NCBI RefSeq assembly: GCF_015644665.1 | Contig: NZ_JADOBQ010000007.1 | Location: forward strand, 1-64,000 | Reading direction: 5' to 3' | From: Roseobacter sp. MH60115 | Lineage (GTDB): Bacteria > Pseudomonadota > Alphaproteobacteria > Rhodobacterales > Rhodobacteraceae | DNA: 64,000 nucleotides | In this document: positions 55,878 to 64,000 of the stretch, in pieces | How positions within the stretch are numbered: the first letter of the stretch is position 1 | How the letters are laid out: the number at the start of each line of letters is the position of its first letter | Made by a program: the position numbers and the translations under genes | The notes under the pieces: model-generated | Seen by the model: the letters and a program-made list of their open reading frames with translations, nothing else | Database searches by the model: none | Told to the model about the DNA's origin: nothing

Positions 55878-57416
55878 CGTGTTGATCCCATCGAATCTGC
55901 TGAGGCCGCCACGGCGGGACGAAACCGGGCGATTGTGATCGGTGCGGGCCTGGGCGGGCTGGCGGCGGCGATGCGGCTGGGGGCAAAGGGCTACCGGGTC
56001 ACGGTGATCGACAAACTAGATGTGCCCGGCGGGCGGGGGTCGGCCATATGGCAGGACGGACATCGGTTCGATCTGGGCCCAACAATCGTGACCGTGCCGC
56101 AGCTTTATCGTGATCTTTGGGCGGCCTGTGGGCGGGATTTCGATGCGGATGTGACGCTGACATCGCTCGATCCCTTTTACGAAATCCGCTGGCCGGACGG
56201 CACGACGTTCGTCGCGCAGCAGAACACCGACAAACTGCGCGCCGAGGTGGCAAAGCTTGCGTCCCATGATGTTGCCGGGTTCGACCGTTTTCTGAAAGAC
56301 AGTGCCGCGCGCTACTGGTTCGGGTTCGAGGATCTGGGCCGCCGGTCGATGCATCAGCTCTGGGAACTGCTCAAGGTGCTGCCCACCTTTGCGATGCTGC
56401 GCGCGGATCGGTCGGTTTACGCCCATGCGGCGCGGCGCGTGAAGGATGAGAAACTGCGCATGGCGCTGAGTTTCCATCCGCTGTTCATTGGCGGTGACCC
56501 GATGCATGTCACGTCGATGTATATCCTCGTGGCCTATCTCGAAAAGGAATTCGGGGTGCATTATGCCATGGGCGGTCTGGCGGGCATGGCACGCGCCATG
56601 GCGGATGTGATTGAGGATCAGGGCGGCACGCTGCTGATGGAGACGGAGGTGGATGAGATCGTGGTGCGCGACGGTGCCGTGACCGGCGTGCGGCTGGCCT
56701 CCGGTCTGGAAATGGGCGCCGATGTGGTCGTTTCCAATGCGGATTCGGGTCACACTTACAACAGGCTGCTGCGCAATCACAAAAAACGCCGCTGGACGCC
56801 GAAACGTCTGGCGCGGACGCGCTATTCGATGAGCCTGTTTGTCTGGTATTTCGGCACCAGAGGCACTGCGGGTCAGTGGCCGGATGTAGGTCACCACACC
56901 ATCCTGAACGGGCCGCGCTATACCGGGCTGCTCAGGGATATCTTCATCAAGGGCAAGCTCTGCGATGATATGAGCCTTTACGTGCACCGCCCGTCGGTGA
57001 CGGACCCGTCCGTGGCGCCCGAGGGTGATGACAGTTTCTATGTGCTTAGCCCGGTGCCGCATCTGGGCCATGACAACGGTGTCGATTGGGCGGAGGAAGA
57101 GCCGCGCTATAAAGCGAAGATGCTCAAGGTGCTGGAGGATCAGCTGCTGCCGGGGCTGGGCGAAAAGGTCAGCACCGAAGTTGTGTTCACGCCCGAGACT
57201 TTTCGCGACCGCTACCTCAGCCCCTTTGGCGCGGGGTTTTCCATCGAGCCGCGCATTCTGCAAAGCGCGTGGTTTCGCCCGCATAACGTCTCCGAAGAGG
57301 CGAAGGGTCTCTATCTGGTGGGCGCGGGCACGCATCCCGGGGCAGGGGTGCCGGGGGTGATTTCCACGGCTGAAGTATTGAGCACTCTGGTGCCGGATGC
57401 GGCGCCGGTCCGATGA
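55863..57416 (+). CDS. crtI: Phytoene desaturase (three-step, CrtI type)
   Basis: A 517-residue FAD enzyme converting phytoene to neurosporene (three desaturations in Rhodobacter relatives). The dinucleotide motif GAGLGGLAAAMRL is near residue 27, PGGRGSAIWQDGHRFDLGPT follows, and the C-terminal carotenoid-binding signature GLYLVGAGTHPGAGVPGV is intact. No good Shine-Dalgarno precedes the ATG at 55863; an in-frame ATG at 55872 is an alternative. First gene of crtI-crtB-tspO. Confidence 0.96.
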   Translation: MNVMTRVDPIESAEAATAGRNRAIVIGAGLGGLAAAMRLGAKGYRVTVIDKLDVPGGRGSAIWQDGHRFDLGPTIVTVPQLYRDLWAACGRDFDADVTLTSLDPFYEIRWPDGTTFVAQQNTDKLRAEVAKLASHDVAGFDRFLKDSAARYWFGFEDLGRRSMHQLWELLKVLPTFAMLRADRSVYAHAARRVKDEKLRMALSFHPLFIGGDPMHVTSMYILVAYLEKEFGVHYAMGGLAGMARAMADVIEDQGGTLLMETEVDEIVVRDGAVTGVRLASGLEMGADVVVSNADSGHTYNRLLRNHKKRRWTPKRLARTRYSMSLFVWYFGTRGTAGQWPDVGHHTILNGPRYTGLLRDIFIKGKLCDDMSLYVHRPSVTDPSVAPEGDDSFYVLSPVPHLGHDNGVDWAEEEPRYKAKMLKVLEDQLLPGLGEKVSTEVVFTPETFRDRYLSPFGAGFSIEPRILQSAWFRPHNVSEEAKGLYLVGAGTHPGAGVPGVISTAEVLSTLVPDAAPVR

Positions 57417-57437
57417 GGATGCTAGGGAGGATGCCCA

Positions 57438-58475
57438 GTGATAGCGCCTGCTGATCTTGACCACTGCCGCGAGGCGATCCGGCATGGATCGCTGTCCTTT
57501 CATGCTGCGTCCCGTCTGCTGCCCGCGCGCGTCCGTGACCCGGCGCTGGCGCTTTATGCTTTTTGCCGGTTGGCGGATGACGAGGTCGATCTGAAGGCTG
57601 AGAAGGTGGAGGCGGTGTTGCGGCTGCGCGACCGGCTGGATGCGGTTTATGCGGGTCAGCCGCAGAATGCGGCGCCAGACCGGGCCTTTGCTGCGATTGT
57701 CGAGGATTTTCAGATGCCCCGCGCGCTGCCCGATGCCCTGCTGGAAGGGCTCGCGTGGGACGCGGAGGGGCGCCGATATCACACGCTTTCCGACGTGCGG
57801 TCCTATTCCGCCCGGGTTGCCTCCGCCGTGGGGGCGATGATGTGTGTGCTGATGGGCGTGCGGGATGCGGATGCGCTGGCGCGGGCCTGCGATCTGGGCG
57901 TGGCGATGCAGCTGACCAATATCGCGCGGGACGTGGGCGAGGATGCCTTGGAAAACCGTATCTATCTGCCGCTCGACTGGCTGGACGAGGCGGGCATGGA
58001 CGTCGAGGGTTTCCTTGCCAACCCGAAACCCACCAAGGCCCTGCGCAAGATGGTCAAACGTTTGGTGATGGAGGCGAACCGGCTTTACATGCGCTCGGAG
58101 GCCGGGGTCGGGGCCTTGCCCCGCGGCTGCCGCCCGGGGATTTATGCGGCGCGATTCATCTATGCGGGCATCGGTGGCCAGCTGACGGCGATGGGGTACG
58201 ATTCCATCTCGGCCCGGGCGCGTACGAGCAAGGCACAGAAAATCGGCTGGCTGGGGCAGTCGATGCTCCTGACTGCGGCGGGTCTGGTGATGCCGCGATC
58301 CCCGGTGCTTTATGCCAAACCGCTGCCCGAGGTGCAGTTTCTGGTCTCGGCGGCGGCGCGCAACACGACTGCGACATCGCGCAGTGATACGCTGATTTCG
58401 GTGCTGGCAACGCTGGAGGCGCGCAGGCAGGCGCAACGTGAGCGCTTGACCGGTCGCAGGACTGGTCTTACCTAG
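57438..58475 (+). CDS. crtB: Phytoene synthase
   Basis: A 345-residue enzyme condensing two GGPP to phytoene. The two Asp-rich motifs are ADDEVD (in FCRLADDEVDLKAEK) and NIARDVGEDALENRIYLP. Start is GTG at 57438 with AGGGAGG upstream. Located 21 bp after crtI. Confidence 0.96.
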   Translation: MIAPADLDHCREAIRHGSLSFHAASRLLPARVRDPALALYAFCRLADDEVDLKAEKVEAVLRLRDRLDAVYAGQPQNAAPDRAFAAIVEDFQMPRALPDALLEGLAWDAEGRRYHTLSDVRSYSARVASAVGAMMCVLMGVRDADALARACDLGVAMQLTNIARDVGEDALENRIYLPLDWLDEAGMDVEGFLANPKPTKALRKMVKRLVMEANRLYMRSEAGVGALPRGCRPGIYAARFIYAGIGGQLTAMGYDSISARARTSKAQKIGWLGQSMLLTAAGLVMPRSPVLYAKPLPEVQFLVSAAARNTTATSRSDTLISVLATLEARRQAQRERLTGRRTGLT

Positions 58476-58479
58476 GCGC

Positions 58480-58962
58480 ATGTTCTGGTTCCTCTTCTGC
58501 ATCTTTTTCGCGGCCTGTTTGGCGGCAGGCGTCACCGGCGGGCTGTTTGCGCCCGGTCCCTGGTACCGCAGCCTCGACAAGCCCTGGTTCACCCCGCCCG
58601 ATTGGGTGTTCCCGGTCACATGGATGGTGCTTTACATCTGTATCGCGACTGCCGGGGCGCGGGTTGCGATGCTGGAAAACAACGGGGTTGCCATGGCCTT
58701 CTGGGCGCTGCAGATCGCGTTCAATGGGCTGTGGACGCCGGTCTTCTTTGGCCTCAAAAACATACGCCTCGGTATGGCGATTGTCTCACTGCTCTGGCTG
58801 TCGGTGCTCTGCGGGATTCTGGCGATGTGGTCACTGGATGTGATCGCAGCCCTGCTGTTCGTGCCCTACCTGATCTGGGTGAGCATCGCAGCGGCGCTGA
58901 ACGCGGGCGTCTGGCGGTTGAACCCCGAGGTCGCGCGCCACCCGCCGCCGGTGCCGTCTTAA
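58480..58962 (+). CDS. tspO: Tryptophan-rich sensory protein TspO/CrtK
   Basis: A 160-residue, five-helix membrane protein of the TspO/MBR family. PWYRSLDKPWFTPPDWVFPVTW is the hallmark, followed by ALQIAFNGLWTPVFFGLKN. In R. sphaeroides TspO tunes photosynthesis gene expression in response to oxygen, probably by handling porphyrin intermediates. It lies four bases after crtB and faces crtC. Confidence 0.95.
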   Translation: MFWFLFCIFFAACLAAGVTGGLFAPGPWYRSLDKPWFTPPDWVFPVTWMVLYICIATAGARVAMLENNGVAMAFWALQIAFNGLWTPVFFGLKNIRLGMAIVSLLWLSVLCGILAMWSLDVIAALLFVPYLIWVSIAAALNAGVWRLNPEVARHPPPVPS

Positions 58963-58965
58963 AGG

Positions 58966-59808
58966 CTAGTTAAAACTCCAGTGCCGACGGCGGGGCACCC
59001 GCACGGCCAGCATCGGTTTGATCAACGGGCTTCGAAAGCGCCGCAGGTCCAGCGCTTCGTGCACGCCGGTGACGCGTTCCTTGCCCAGTTGAATTTCCAC
59101 GGCCGAGCGTGTGTAGAAGGGCGCGTCCAGCATGCCGAGCTTTTGTCTGGGTGCTGGTCCCGGATCGGACCGGGTGTCGCGCTTTACCGCCCAGAGGCTG
59201 CGGGGCAGGCGGGTCTTGGGGGGCAAGGAGATTGCCGTGCCGTGCCCGTCTTCGTCAAAATGGAACCCTGCCGCGAGCTGTGAGCCATCCAGCCGGGTGG
59301 CGTCGTAAAAGCACGTGGCCCCATCGCCGGTCGGAAACCGACCCCATGTCCAATAGCTGAAATCCTCTTCGAGGGCGCGGGTGCCGAAATTAGCGTCGAA
59401 ATATCCTTCGCCCTCCCACTGCCAGCCCGGTCGGTCGATGGCGACCTCGATACGTGATTTTGGCGCAAAGGGGCGCCAGATATGCGCGCCATCCTCGGTC
59501 AGCGGCAGTTCCACAGATGTCAGCGCAGAGGGGGTCACGCGGATCTGCCCGCGCAGGCGGTTGATGAGCGGCGGCCCGGAGACCTCGTCGATGTCGATGA
59601 TCAGCTGCGCCCCATTCCAGCGCATCATGGAGGGGCCGACCTCAAGCCGCGAGGCGGTCTGGCGCAGGGCAGAGGACCCGCGATCCGTCATCGCAAAGCG
59701 CCCGCCCGGACCATAGGTCGCCACGTTGATGCAGACGTGGTTCTCCGGGTTCTTGCGCCCGGACCAGCGGTACCAGGGCGAGAAGACCGACCCGATGAAC
59801 CCGATCAC
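58966..59808 (-). CDS. crtC: Carotenoid 1,2-hydratase (hydroxyneurosporene synthase)
   Basis: About 280 residues from a GTG at 59808 beginning (M)IGFIGSVFSPWYRWSG, close to the length I recall for Rhodobacter CrtC. It adds water at C1 of neurosporene-type carotenoids. Conserved blocks: NHVCINVATYGPGGRFAMTD, GYFDANFGTRALEEDFSYW, MLDAPFYTRS. Upstream in the same frame GPNGYAWWYIDGLSDCGT also looks CrtC-like and overlaps the crtD end, so the true start may lie further left on this strand (for example GTG at 59985). Gene sure, start unsure. Confidence 0.88.
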   Translation of the reverse strand: MIGFIGSVFSPWYRWSGRKNPENHVCINVATYGPGGRFAMTDRGSSALRQTASRLEVGPSMMRWNGAQLIIDIDEVSGPPLINRLRGQIRVTPSALTSVELPLTEDGAHIWRPFAPKSRIEVAIDRPGWQWEGEGYFDANFGTRALEEDFSYWTWGRFPTGDGATCFYDATRLDGSQLAAGFHFDEDGHGTAISLPPKTRLPRSLWAVKRDTRSDPGPAPRQKLGMLDAPFYTRSAVEIQLGKERVTGVHEALDLRRFRSPLIKPMLAVRVPRRRHWSFN

Positions 59809-59834
59809 GGAGACCGCGCGCGTGCCGCAATCGC

Positions 59835-61385
59835 TCAGGCCGTCGATATACCACCACGCATAGCCGTTTGGCCCGACTTTGATGTCGAAGTTCGGCCGCG
59901 CAAGATCGCCTCGGCCGCGTGCCGGGCGGAGAGGGTGGCCATCGGCAGGCCCGCGCCCGGATGGGTTCCGCCGCCCGCCAGCCACAGCCCCCGGATCGGT
60001 GTCTGCGCCGTGGGTCGTTGCAGCGCAGCGGTCAGCCCGTGCGGCGTTTGCCCGTAAAGCGCGCCCTGCGTTTCGGGGAACATCTCGGCGAAATGCTGCG
60101 GTGTCGTGATCGTTGTGGCGGTCGGTGTCGGCGACATAGTCACGCCCATATCCGCCATCCTCTGCATGATCTGATGATGCCATAGGTCCAAATCCGTTGG
60201 AGGGGTGAGTGTTGAGGTGGCCGGCGCGTTCGAGATGATCTCAAAGCGCTCCTGTGTGCAAGGGGGGCTGTCCTGGCCGCGATCCTCGGCGCAGAGATAA
60301 AGCGTCGGGTCGCGGGGGATTTTTCCGGCCATCAGGTCATCGAATTCCGACCGGGGATCATCGGCAAAAAAGACGTTGTGATGGGCGAGGTCGACCCCCG
60401 AGGGGATCGCGGCAAAGCTGTGCACGCGCGCCGAAAAGGACCGGGGCAGTCTGGCGGTTTGCGGTGCAACGCAGGTCAGAGCCGCACCCATGCTGCCGGT
60501 GGCCAGCGCGCGCGGATCCCCGGCATAGACAATCGTATCGGCGTCCAGCTGTTCACCGCCGTTGATTTCCACGCCGGTGACCGCCCCGCCGATAACATCG
60601 ATCCGGTCGACATGGGTGTTGCGGCGCACGTGGACGCCCCGGTCCAATGCGAGCCGGGTCAGGGCATCGGTCAGCGCATGCATCCCCCCTTTGACGACCC
60701 AGACACCTGCGGATTCCGCCTGCCAGATCAGCGACAGGATCGCCGGGCTGAGATGCGGCGCGCCGCCGACATAGGTGGCATAGCGGCCAAAAAGCTGCGC
60801 CAGACGCGGATCGCTGAACTGCCGTTTCAGACGTGCCGCCAGCGTTGACAGCGGCGTCATGGCGGGGATCAGCGTGGGCTGTCGCAGCACATGCGGGATC
60901 AGTTTTGCCATCCGGGGGCGGGGGGCCTGCATCATCGGCGCGTCAAAGGCCGCGAACAGCCGGGCGGTGCTGGCGTTGAAGCGCTGGAAGTCGTCAGCGG
61001 CCTTGCCGCCCGCGAAATCGGCGATGGCGGCCGTGGTGGCGTCCGCATCGGCGTGCAGATCAAGGCGGCTGCCGTCGGACCAGAAATGTCGGGCTAGAAT
61101 GTCTTGTTTGATCAGCGTCACATGATCGTCGAGCCGCGTGCCCGCGCAGGCAAAAAGCGCATCGAAGACATGGCGCAGGGTCAGCACCGTGGGGCCCGCG
61201 TCCACCGGTCCGGCGTCGCTGGGGAGGGTCCTGATCTTGCCGCCGGTGTGGCTGTGGCGTTCCAGAAGCGTGACGGACATGCCACCCGTGGCCAGCCTGA
61301 GCGCTGTGGCCAGCCCGGCAATACCCGCACCGATCACGATGACCTCCGGGCGCGGGCGTCTTAGGGAAGGGGTTTTCACAGCCAT
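59835..61385 (-). CDS. crtD: 1-hydroxycarotenoid 3,4-desaturase
   Basis: A 516-residue CrtI-like FAD enzyme acting after CrtC to introduce the 3,4 double bond. VIGAGIAGLATALRL is the FAD motif near residue 16; RGLWLAGGGTHPGAGLPMATLSA is the C-terminal signature. The last 20 or so residues (ending SGQTAMRGGISTA) look atypical because that DNA also encodes the CrtC-like N-terminus. It heads crtD-crtC, divergent from crtE. Confidence 0.95.
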   Translation of the reverse strand: MAVKTPSLRRPRPEVIVIGAGIAGLATALRLATGGMSVTLLERHSHTGGKIRTLPSDAGPVDAGPTVLTLRHVFDALFACAGTRLDDHVTLIKQDILARHFWSDGSRLDLHADADATTAAIADFAGGKAADDFQRFNASTARLFAAFDAPMMQAPRPRMAKLIPHVLRQPTLIPAMTPLSTLAARLKRQFSDPRLAQLFGRYATYVGGAPHLSPAILSLIWQAESAGVWVVKGGMHALTDALTRLALDRGVHVRRNTHVDRIDVIGGAVTGVEINGGEQLDADTIVYAGDPRALATGSMGAALTCVAPQTARLPRSFSARVHSFAAIPSGVDLAHHNVFFADDPRSEFDDLMAGKIPRDPTLYLCAEDRGQDSPPCTQERFEIISNAPATSTLTPPTDLDLWHHQIMQRMADMGVTMSPTPTATTITTPQHFAEMFPETQGALYGQTPHGLTAALQRPTAQTPIRGLWLAGGGTHPGAGLPMATLSARHAAEAILRGRTSTSKSGQTAMRGGISTA

Positions 61386-61413
61386 AGGGGATTGTTGACT
61401 CGCAGCGGCAATG

Positions 61414-61431
61414 TGTCCAGTATGATTTACA
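61414..61431. promoter_or_regulatory. Candidate PpsR operator A (crtD/crtE)
   Basis: TGTCCAGTATGATTTACA; 28 bp upstream of the crtD start. Confidence 0.6.
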
Positions 61432-61437
61432 CTTTAG

Positions 61438-61455
61438 TGTCGGAAATATATGACA
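61438..61455. promoter_or_regulatory. Candidate PpsR operator B (crtD/crtE)
   Basis: TGTCGGAAATATATGACA, a full TGTC-N10-GACA palindrome, 6 bp from operator A and 23 bp before the chosen crtE start. Confidence 0.75.
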
Positions 61456-61478
61456 CTCTGCCGATGAAAGGATCCCCC

Positions 61479-62363
61479 ATGGGCATGACCTCCCGAATCG
61501 AAGCGGCAATTTCCTCGGCAGTTTCCGTGGGGCAGGGGCGGGGCGCGGTGCCGCCTCGGCTGGCCTCGGCGCTGGGATATGCGACCGCGCCCGGGGGCGC
61601 ACGCATAAGGCCCACCATCCTGACATCCGTGGCGATGGCCTGCGGGGACGACAAGCCCGGGCTGACCGATGCCGCCGCCTCCGCGCTGGAGATGATCCAT
61701 TGCGCCAGCCTCGTGCATGACGATCTGCCCTGTTTCGATGACGCGGATGTGCGCCGGGGCAAGGCGTCGGTGCACAAGGCCTATTCCGAACCACTGGCCG
61801 TGCTGACCGGGGACAGCCTGATCGTGCTGGCCTTCGAGACGCTGGCGCGGCAGTCGGCGCACGCCCCGGACCGTGTGGCGCAGATGATCATGACGCTGGC
61901 ACAGCGCACCGGCATGCCGGGCGGCATCTGCGCGGGGCAGGGGTGGGAGAGTGAGGCGGAGATTGACCTCTCGGCCTACCATCAGGCCAAGACCGGGGCG
62001 TTGTTCATCGCGGCGACGCAAATGGGTGCGGTGGCCGCCGGTCAGGAGGCAGAGCCCTGGTTTGAACTGGGCGCGCGGATCGGCGAGGCGTTCCAGGTGG
62101 CCGACGATTTACGCGATGCGCTCTACGATGAAGAAACTCTGGGCAAGCCCGCCGGTCAGGACGATCTGCACGGGCGTCCCAACGCAGTCTCGCTGCTGGG
62201 CGTGCAGGGCGCGATTTCGCGGCTGAAGGATATTCTGGGCGGGGCCATTGCCTCGATCCCCTCTTGTCCGGGAGAGGCGCAACTGGCCGAGATGGTGCGT
62301 ACCTATGCCGAGCGGCTGACGCCCGTCGCGCCGCATGTGACCGCCACGCGCAGCAATGTCTGA
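61479..62363 (+). CDS. crtE: Geranylgeranyl diphosphate synthase
   Basis: A 294-residue prenyltransferase making the C20 precursor for carotenoids and the bacteriochlorophyll tail. The first Asp-rich motif is in HDDLPCFDDADVRRGKASVH, the second in ADDLRDALYDEE. I chose ATG 61479 (MGMTSRIEAA) because AAAGGA sits 6 nt upstream; ATGs at 61464 and 61485 are alternatives. The stop overlaps the crtF ATG by 8 bp. Confidence 0.95.
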   Translation: MGMTSRIEAAISSAVSVGQGRGAVPPRLASALGYATAPGGARIRPTILTSVAMACGDDKPGLTDAAASALEMIHCASLVHDDLPCFDDADVRRGKASVHKAYSEPLAVLTGDSLIVLAFETLARQSAHAPDRVAQMIMTLAQRTGMPGGICAGQGWESEAEIDLSAYHQAKTGALFIAATQMGAVAAGQEAEPWFELGARIGEAFQVADDLRDALYDEETLGKPAGQDDLHGRPNAVSLLGVQGAISRLKDILGGAIASIPSCPGEAQLAEMVRTYAERLTPVAPHVTATRSNV

Positions 62364-63480
62364 CAACACTGGCGACATGCCGGGCTGGCGTGGTGGCTGG
62401 CTGAACCGGCTGGTCGCACGCCCCGGCTTTCAAAGCTGGGCCAGCAAGTTCCCCCTGACCCGCAGGCAGGCGCGCAAGGATGGCGCGCTGCTTTTCGATG
62501 TGGTGCAGGGGTTCGTGCAAAGCCAGGTGCTGATGGCGCTGGTGGAGCTCGACATTCTCAAACGTCTGCGCGCAGGGCCGCAAAGTGCTGATCTGCTGGG
62601 ACGCGCAACAGACATTCCGGCGGACCGGATGCGGGTGCTGCTGCAAGCGGCCGCGGCGCTGGACCTGCTCAAGCGGGACCGCAAGGGGGCGTACCGGTTG
62701 GCGCGCAAGGGGGCGGCGCTGATGGGTGTGCCGGGACTGGAGGCGATGATCCGTCACCACCGCGCTTTCTACGCCGATCTGGCCGATCCGGTTGCTTTGC
62801 TGCAGGGGCCAATGCAGACCGAGCTATCGGAGTTCTGGCCCTACGTCTTTGGCGCGCGCGGGGACATTGATCCGGACGTGGCTGCGACATATTCCGACCT
62901 GATGGCGCAAAGCCAGCGGTTGGTGGCAGAGGACACGCTGCGCGCCGTTTCGCTCAAAGACACGCAATGCTTGCTGGATGTGGGCGGCGGCACCGGCGCT
63001 TTTCTGGAGGCAGCCGGGCGACAGGCCACGGGGCTGCAGATGATGCTCTTCGATCTGCCGCAGGTGGTGTCGGCGGCGCGGGTGCGGCTCAATGCGGCGG
63101 GTATGGGGGACCGGGTGACCATCCACGCCGGGTCGTTTCGGGAGGATCCTTTGCCGCTGGGTGCAGATGCGCTTTCCTTGATCCGGGTGCTTTACGATCA
63201 TTCTGATGACACCGTGCGCAACCTGCTGGCGGCGGCCTTCGCGGCGCTGCCGCCGAGTGGTCGTCTGATCATTTCCGAGCCGATGGGTGGGGGCGCCTCC
63301 CCTGATCCGGCGGGGGACATATATTTCGCTTTCTACACGCTGGCGATGCAGACCGGGCGCGTACGCTCGGCGGATGAGATATCCGACCTTTGTGCGACAG
63401 CAGGATTTGTGGACATGCGCAGCCCGAAACCGGCGCGGGCTTACGTCACGCGGGTGCTGACGGCGCGCAAGCCGGGATAG
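62356..63480 (+). CDS. crtF: Demethylspheroidene O-methyltransferase
   Basis: A 374-residue SAM-dependent methyltransferase that O-methylates the C1-hydroxyl of carotenoids. An N-terminal dimerisation/winged-helix part (FDVVQGFVQSQVLMALVELD) precedes the SAM domain: motif I LLDVGGGTGAFLEAAG, then LIRVLYDHSDDTVRNLL and LIISEPMGGG. Typical of plant-type O-methyltransferases. Translationally coupled to crtE. Confidence 0.95.
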   Translation: MSDNTGDMPGWRGGWLNRLVARPGFQSWASKFPLTRRQARKDGALLFDVVQGFVQSQVLMALVELDILKRLRAGPQSADLLGRATDIPADRMRVLLQAAAALDLLKRDRKGAYRLARKGAALMGVPGLEAMIRHHRAFYADLADPVALLQGPMQTELSEFWPYVFGARGDIDPDVAATYSDLMAQSQRLVAEDTLRAVSLKDTQCLLDVGGGTGAFLEAAGRQATGLQMMLFDLPQVVSAARVRLNAAGMGDRVTIHAGSFREDPLPLGADALSLIRVLYDHSDDTVRNLLAAAFAALPPSGRLIISEPMGGGASPDPAGDIYFAFYTLAMQTGRVRSADEISDLCATAGFVDMRSPKPARAYVTRVLTARKPG

Positions 63481-63494
63481 TGCCTTTGGTCAAC

Positions 63495-63512
63495 TGTCCA
63501 ATTTAGTTGACA
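63495..63512. promoter_or_regulatory. Candidate PpsR operator A (bchC)
   Basis: TGTCCAATTTAGTTGACA. Its right half contains TTGACA (63507-63512), a consensus -35, with TAAACT at 63529-63534 as the -10 (16-bp spacing). Confidence 0.85.
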
Positions 63513-63520
63513 CAATGGTA

Positions 63521-63538
63521 TGTAAGATTAAACTGACA
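63521..63538. promoter_or_regulatory. Candidate PpsR operator B (bchC)
   Basis: TGTAAGATTAAACTGACA, overlapping the -10. It is exactly 8 bp from operator A, the spacing known for cooperative CrtJ binding at the R. capsulatus bchC promoter. Confidence 0.85.
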
Positions 63539-63608
63539 GTGACAGCATGAGCTGCGGGATGAGTCTTTGACGGAGATCAAAAGCGATCACGCCAGCGAGG
63601 AGAGAGAT

Positions 63609-64000
63609 TTGGAAACCACCGCCGTTCTCCTGAAAGGTCCACGCGATCTTGACGTAGATACCCTGACGCTCACACCGCCGGGGGCCGCGGATCTGGTGGT
63701 TGATATCCAGCATTCCGGCATTTCCACAGGAACGGAAAAGCTCTTCTGGACAGGGGATATGCCGCCCTTTCCGGGCATGGGTTACCCACTGGTGCCGGGC
63801 TATGAGGCTGTCGGCGAAGTGGTGGAAGCCGCCTCGGCGACGGGGTACCGGCCCGGCGATCATGTCTTTGTCCCGGGCGCCAATTGTTATGACGGCGCTT
63901 TCGGTCTTTTTGGCGGCGCCGCCTCCCGGATTGTAACCGCAGCAGATCGTGTGACGCGAATCGATGCGGGCCTTGGCGCGCAGGGGGCGCTGCTGGCGCT
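63609..64000 (+). CDS. bchC: 3-hydroxyethyl bacteriochlorophyllide a dehydrogenase, N-terminal part
   Basis: The first 130 codons of bchC, truncated by the window end. Translation must begin at TTG 63609: GAGGAGAG lies 6 nt upstream and the product reads (M)[20 protein letters not shown], with no ATG in a suitable place. The MDR-type fold is recognisable by [20 protein letters not shown] and [17 protein letters not shown]. It oxidises the 3-hydroxyethyl group to 3-acetyl. It probably heads bchCXYZ-puf, outside the window. Confidence 0.93.
   Translation, partial: METTAVLLKGPRDLDVDTLTLTPPGAADLVVDIQHSGISTGTEKLFWTGDMPPFPGMGYPLVPGYEAVGEVVEAASATGYRPGDHVFVPGANCYDGAFGLFGGAASRIVTAADRVTRIDAGLGAQGALLA

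Noticed and set aside
56016-58619. An 867-codon open frame on the minus strand across crtI and crtB
   Set aside because: It is fully antisense to two clear carotenoid genes, its product is Arg/His/Gln-rich without domains, and long antisense frames are common in GC-rich DNA.

Overview
The window is a GC-rich alphaproteobacterial sequence. It carries most of a photosynthesis gene cluster (PGC) of the purple-bacterial type used by aerobic anoxygenic phototrophs of the Roseobacter group (Rhodobacteraceae). Supporting this are the canonical gene order (idi-bchP-orf428-bchG-ppsR-ppaA; bchFNBHLM-lhaA-puhABC-acsF-puhE-hemA-cycA; crtA-bchIDO; crtIB-tspO; crtCD; crtEF-bchC), the oxygen-dependent cyclase AcsF, and crtA, which points to spheroidenone. 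A plasmid replication and partition module lies inside the PGC: a DnaA-like initiator, an iteron-bearing spacer, parA and parB. The window is therefore probably from an extrachromosomal replicon, like the PGC plasmids I recall from Roseobacter litoralis and Sulfitobacter guttiformis. This is recall, not a database match.

Layout. 0-1.2 kb: the end of a GST gene and a divergent LysR regulator. 1.3-11.3 kb: an amino-sugar (probably N-acetylglucosamine/N-acetylmuramate) uptake and catabolism locus. It consists of a minus-strand murQ-like/ABC-transporter/Gfo-Idh operon and a divergent kinase-GntR-SIS-nagA operon around a shared regulatory region with two mirrored operator-like repeats. 11.5-24.5 kb: accessory genes (GGDEF/EAL protein, GST, short B12-type ribonucleotide reductase, LytTR regulator, Ntn-hydrolase, MscS channel, membrane ferredoxin, VPLPA-CTERM protein) ending in a poorly coding border. 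24.6-47.3 kb: first half of the PGC, covering phytol and bacteriochlorophyll synthesis, regulators, H subunit and assembly factors, the aerobic cyclase, ALA synthase and cytochrome c2, closed by a strong terminator. 47.4-51.5 kb: the replicon. 51.5-64 kb: second half of the PGC (Mg-chelatase I/D subunits, BchO, carotenoid genes, start of bchC). The puf operon and bchXYZ would lie beyond the right edge.

How it works together. HemA feeds tetrapyrrole synthesis. BchI/D/H insert Mg, BchM methylates, and AcsF closes ring E. BchL/N/B reduce ring D, BchF hydrates the 3-vinyl group, BchC oxidises the resulting alcohol, and BchG/BchP attach and reduce the isoprenoid tail supplied through Idi and CrtE. 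CrtB/I/C/D/F/A make the carotenoid. PuhA and assembly proteins build the reaction centre, and CycA carries electrons. PpsR with the B12-binding antirepressor PpaA probably controls the set: ten TGT-N12-ACA palindromes lie at the bchG, ppaA/bchF, crtA/crtI, crtD/crtE and bchC promoters.

The most notable observation is a 14-bp palindrome, GTCCCCGCGGGGAC, present six times only between 49.1 and 53.6 kb. One copy is upstream of parA, one is in parA, one in parB, one in bchO and two in bchD. These are candidate partition sites, and three are written into photosynthesis coding sequence. Further candidates are an inverted repeat over the cycA ribosome-binding site, a triple hairpin between acsF and puhE, and a dispersed repeat built into bchB.
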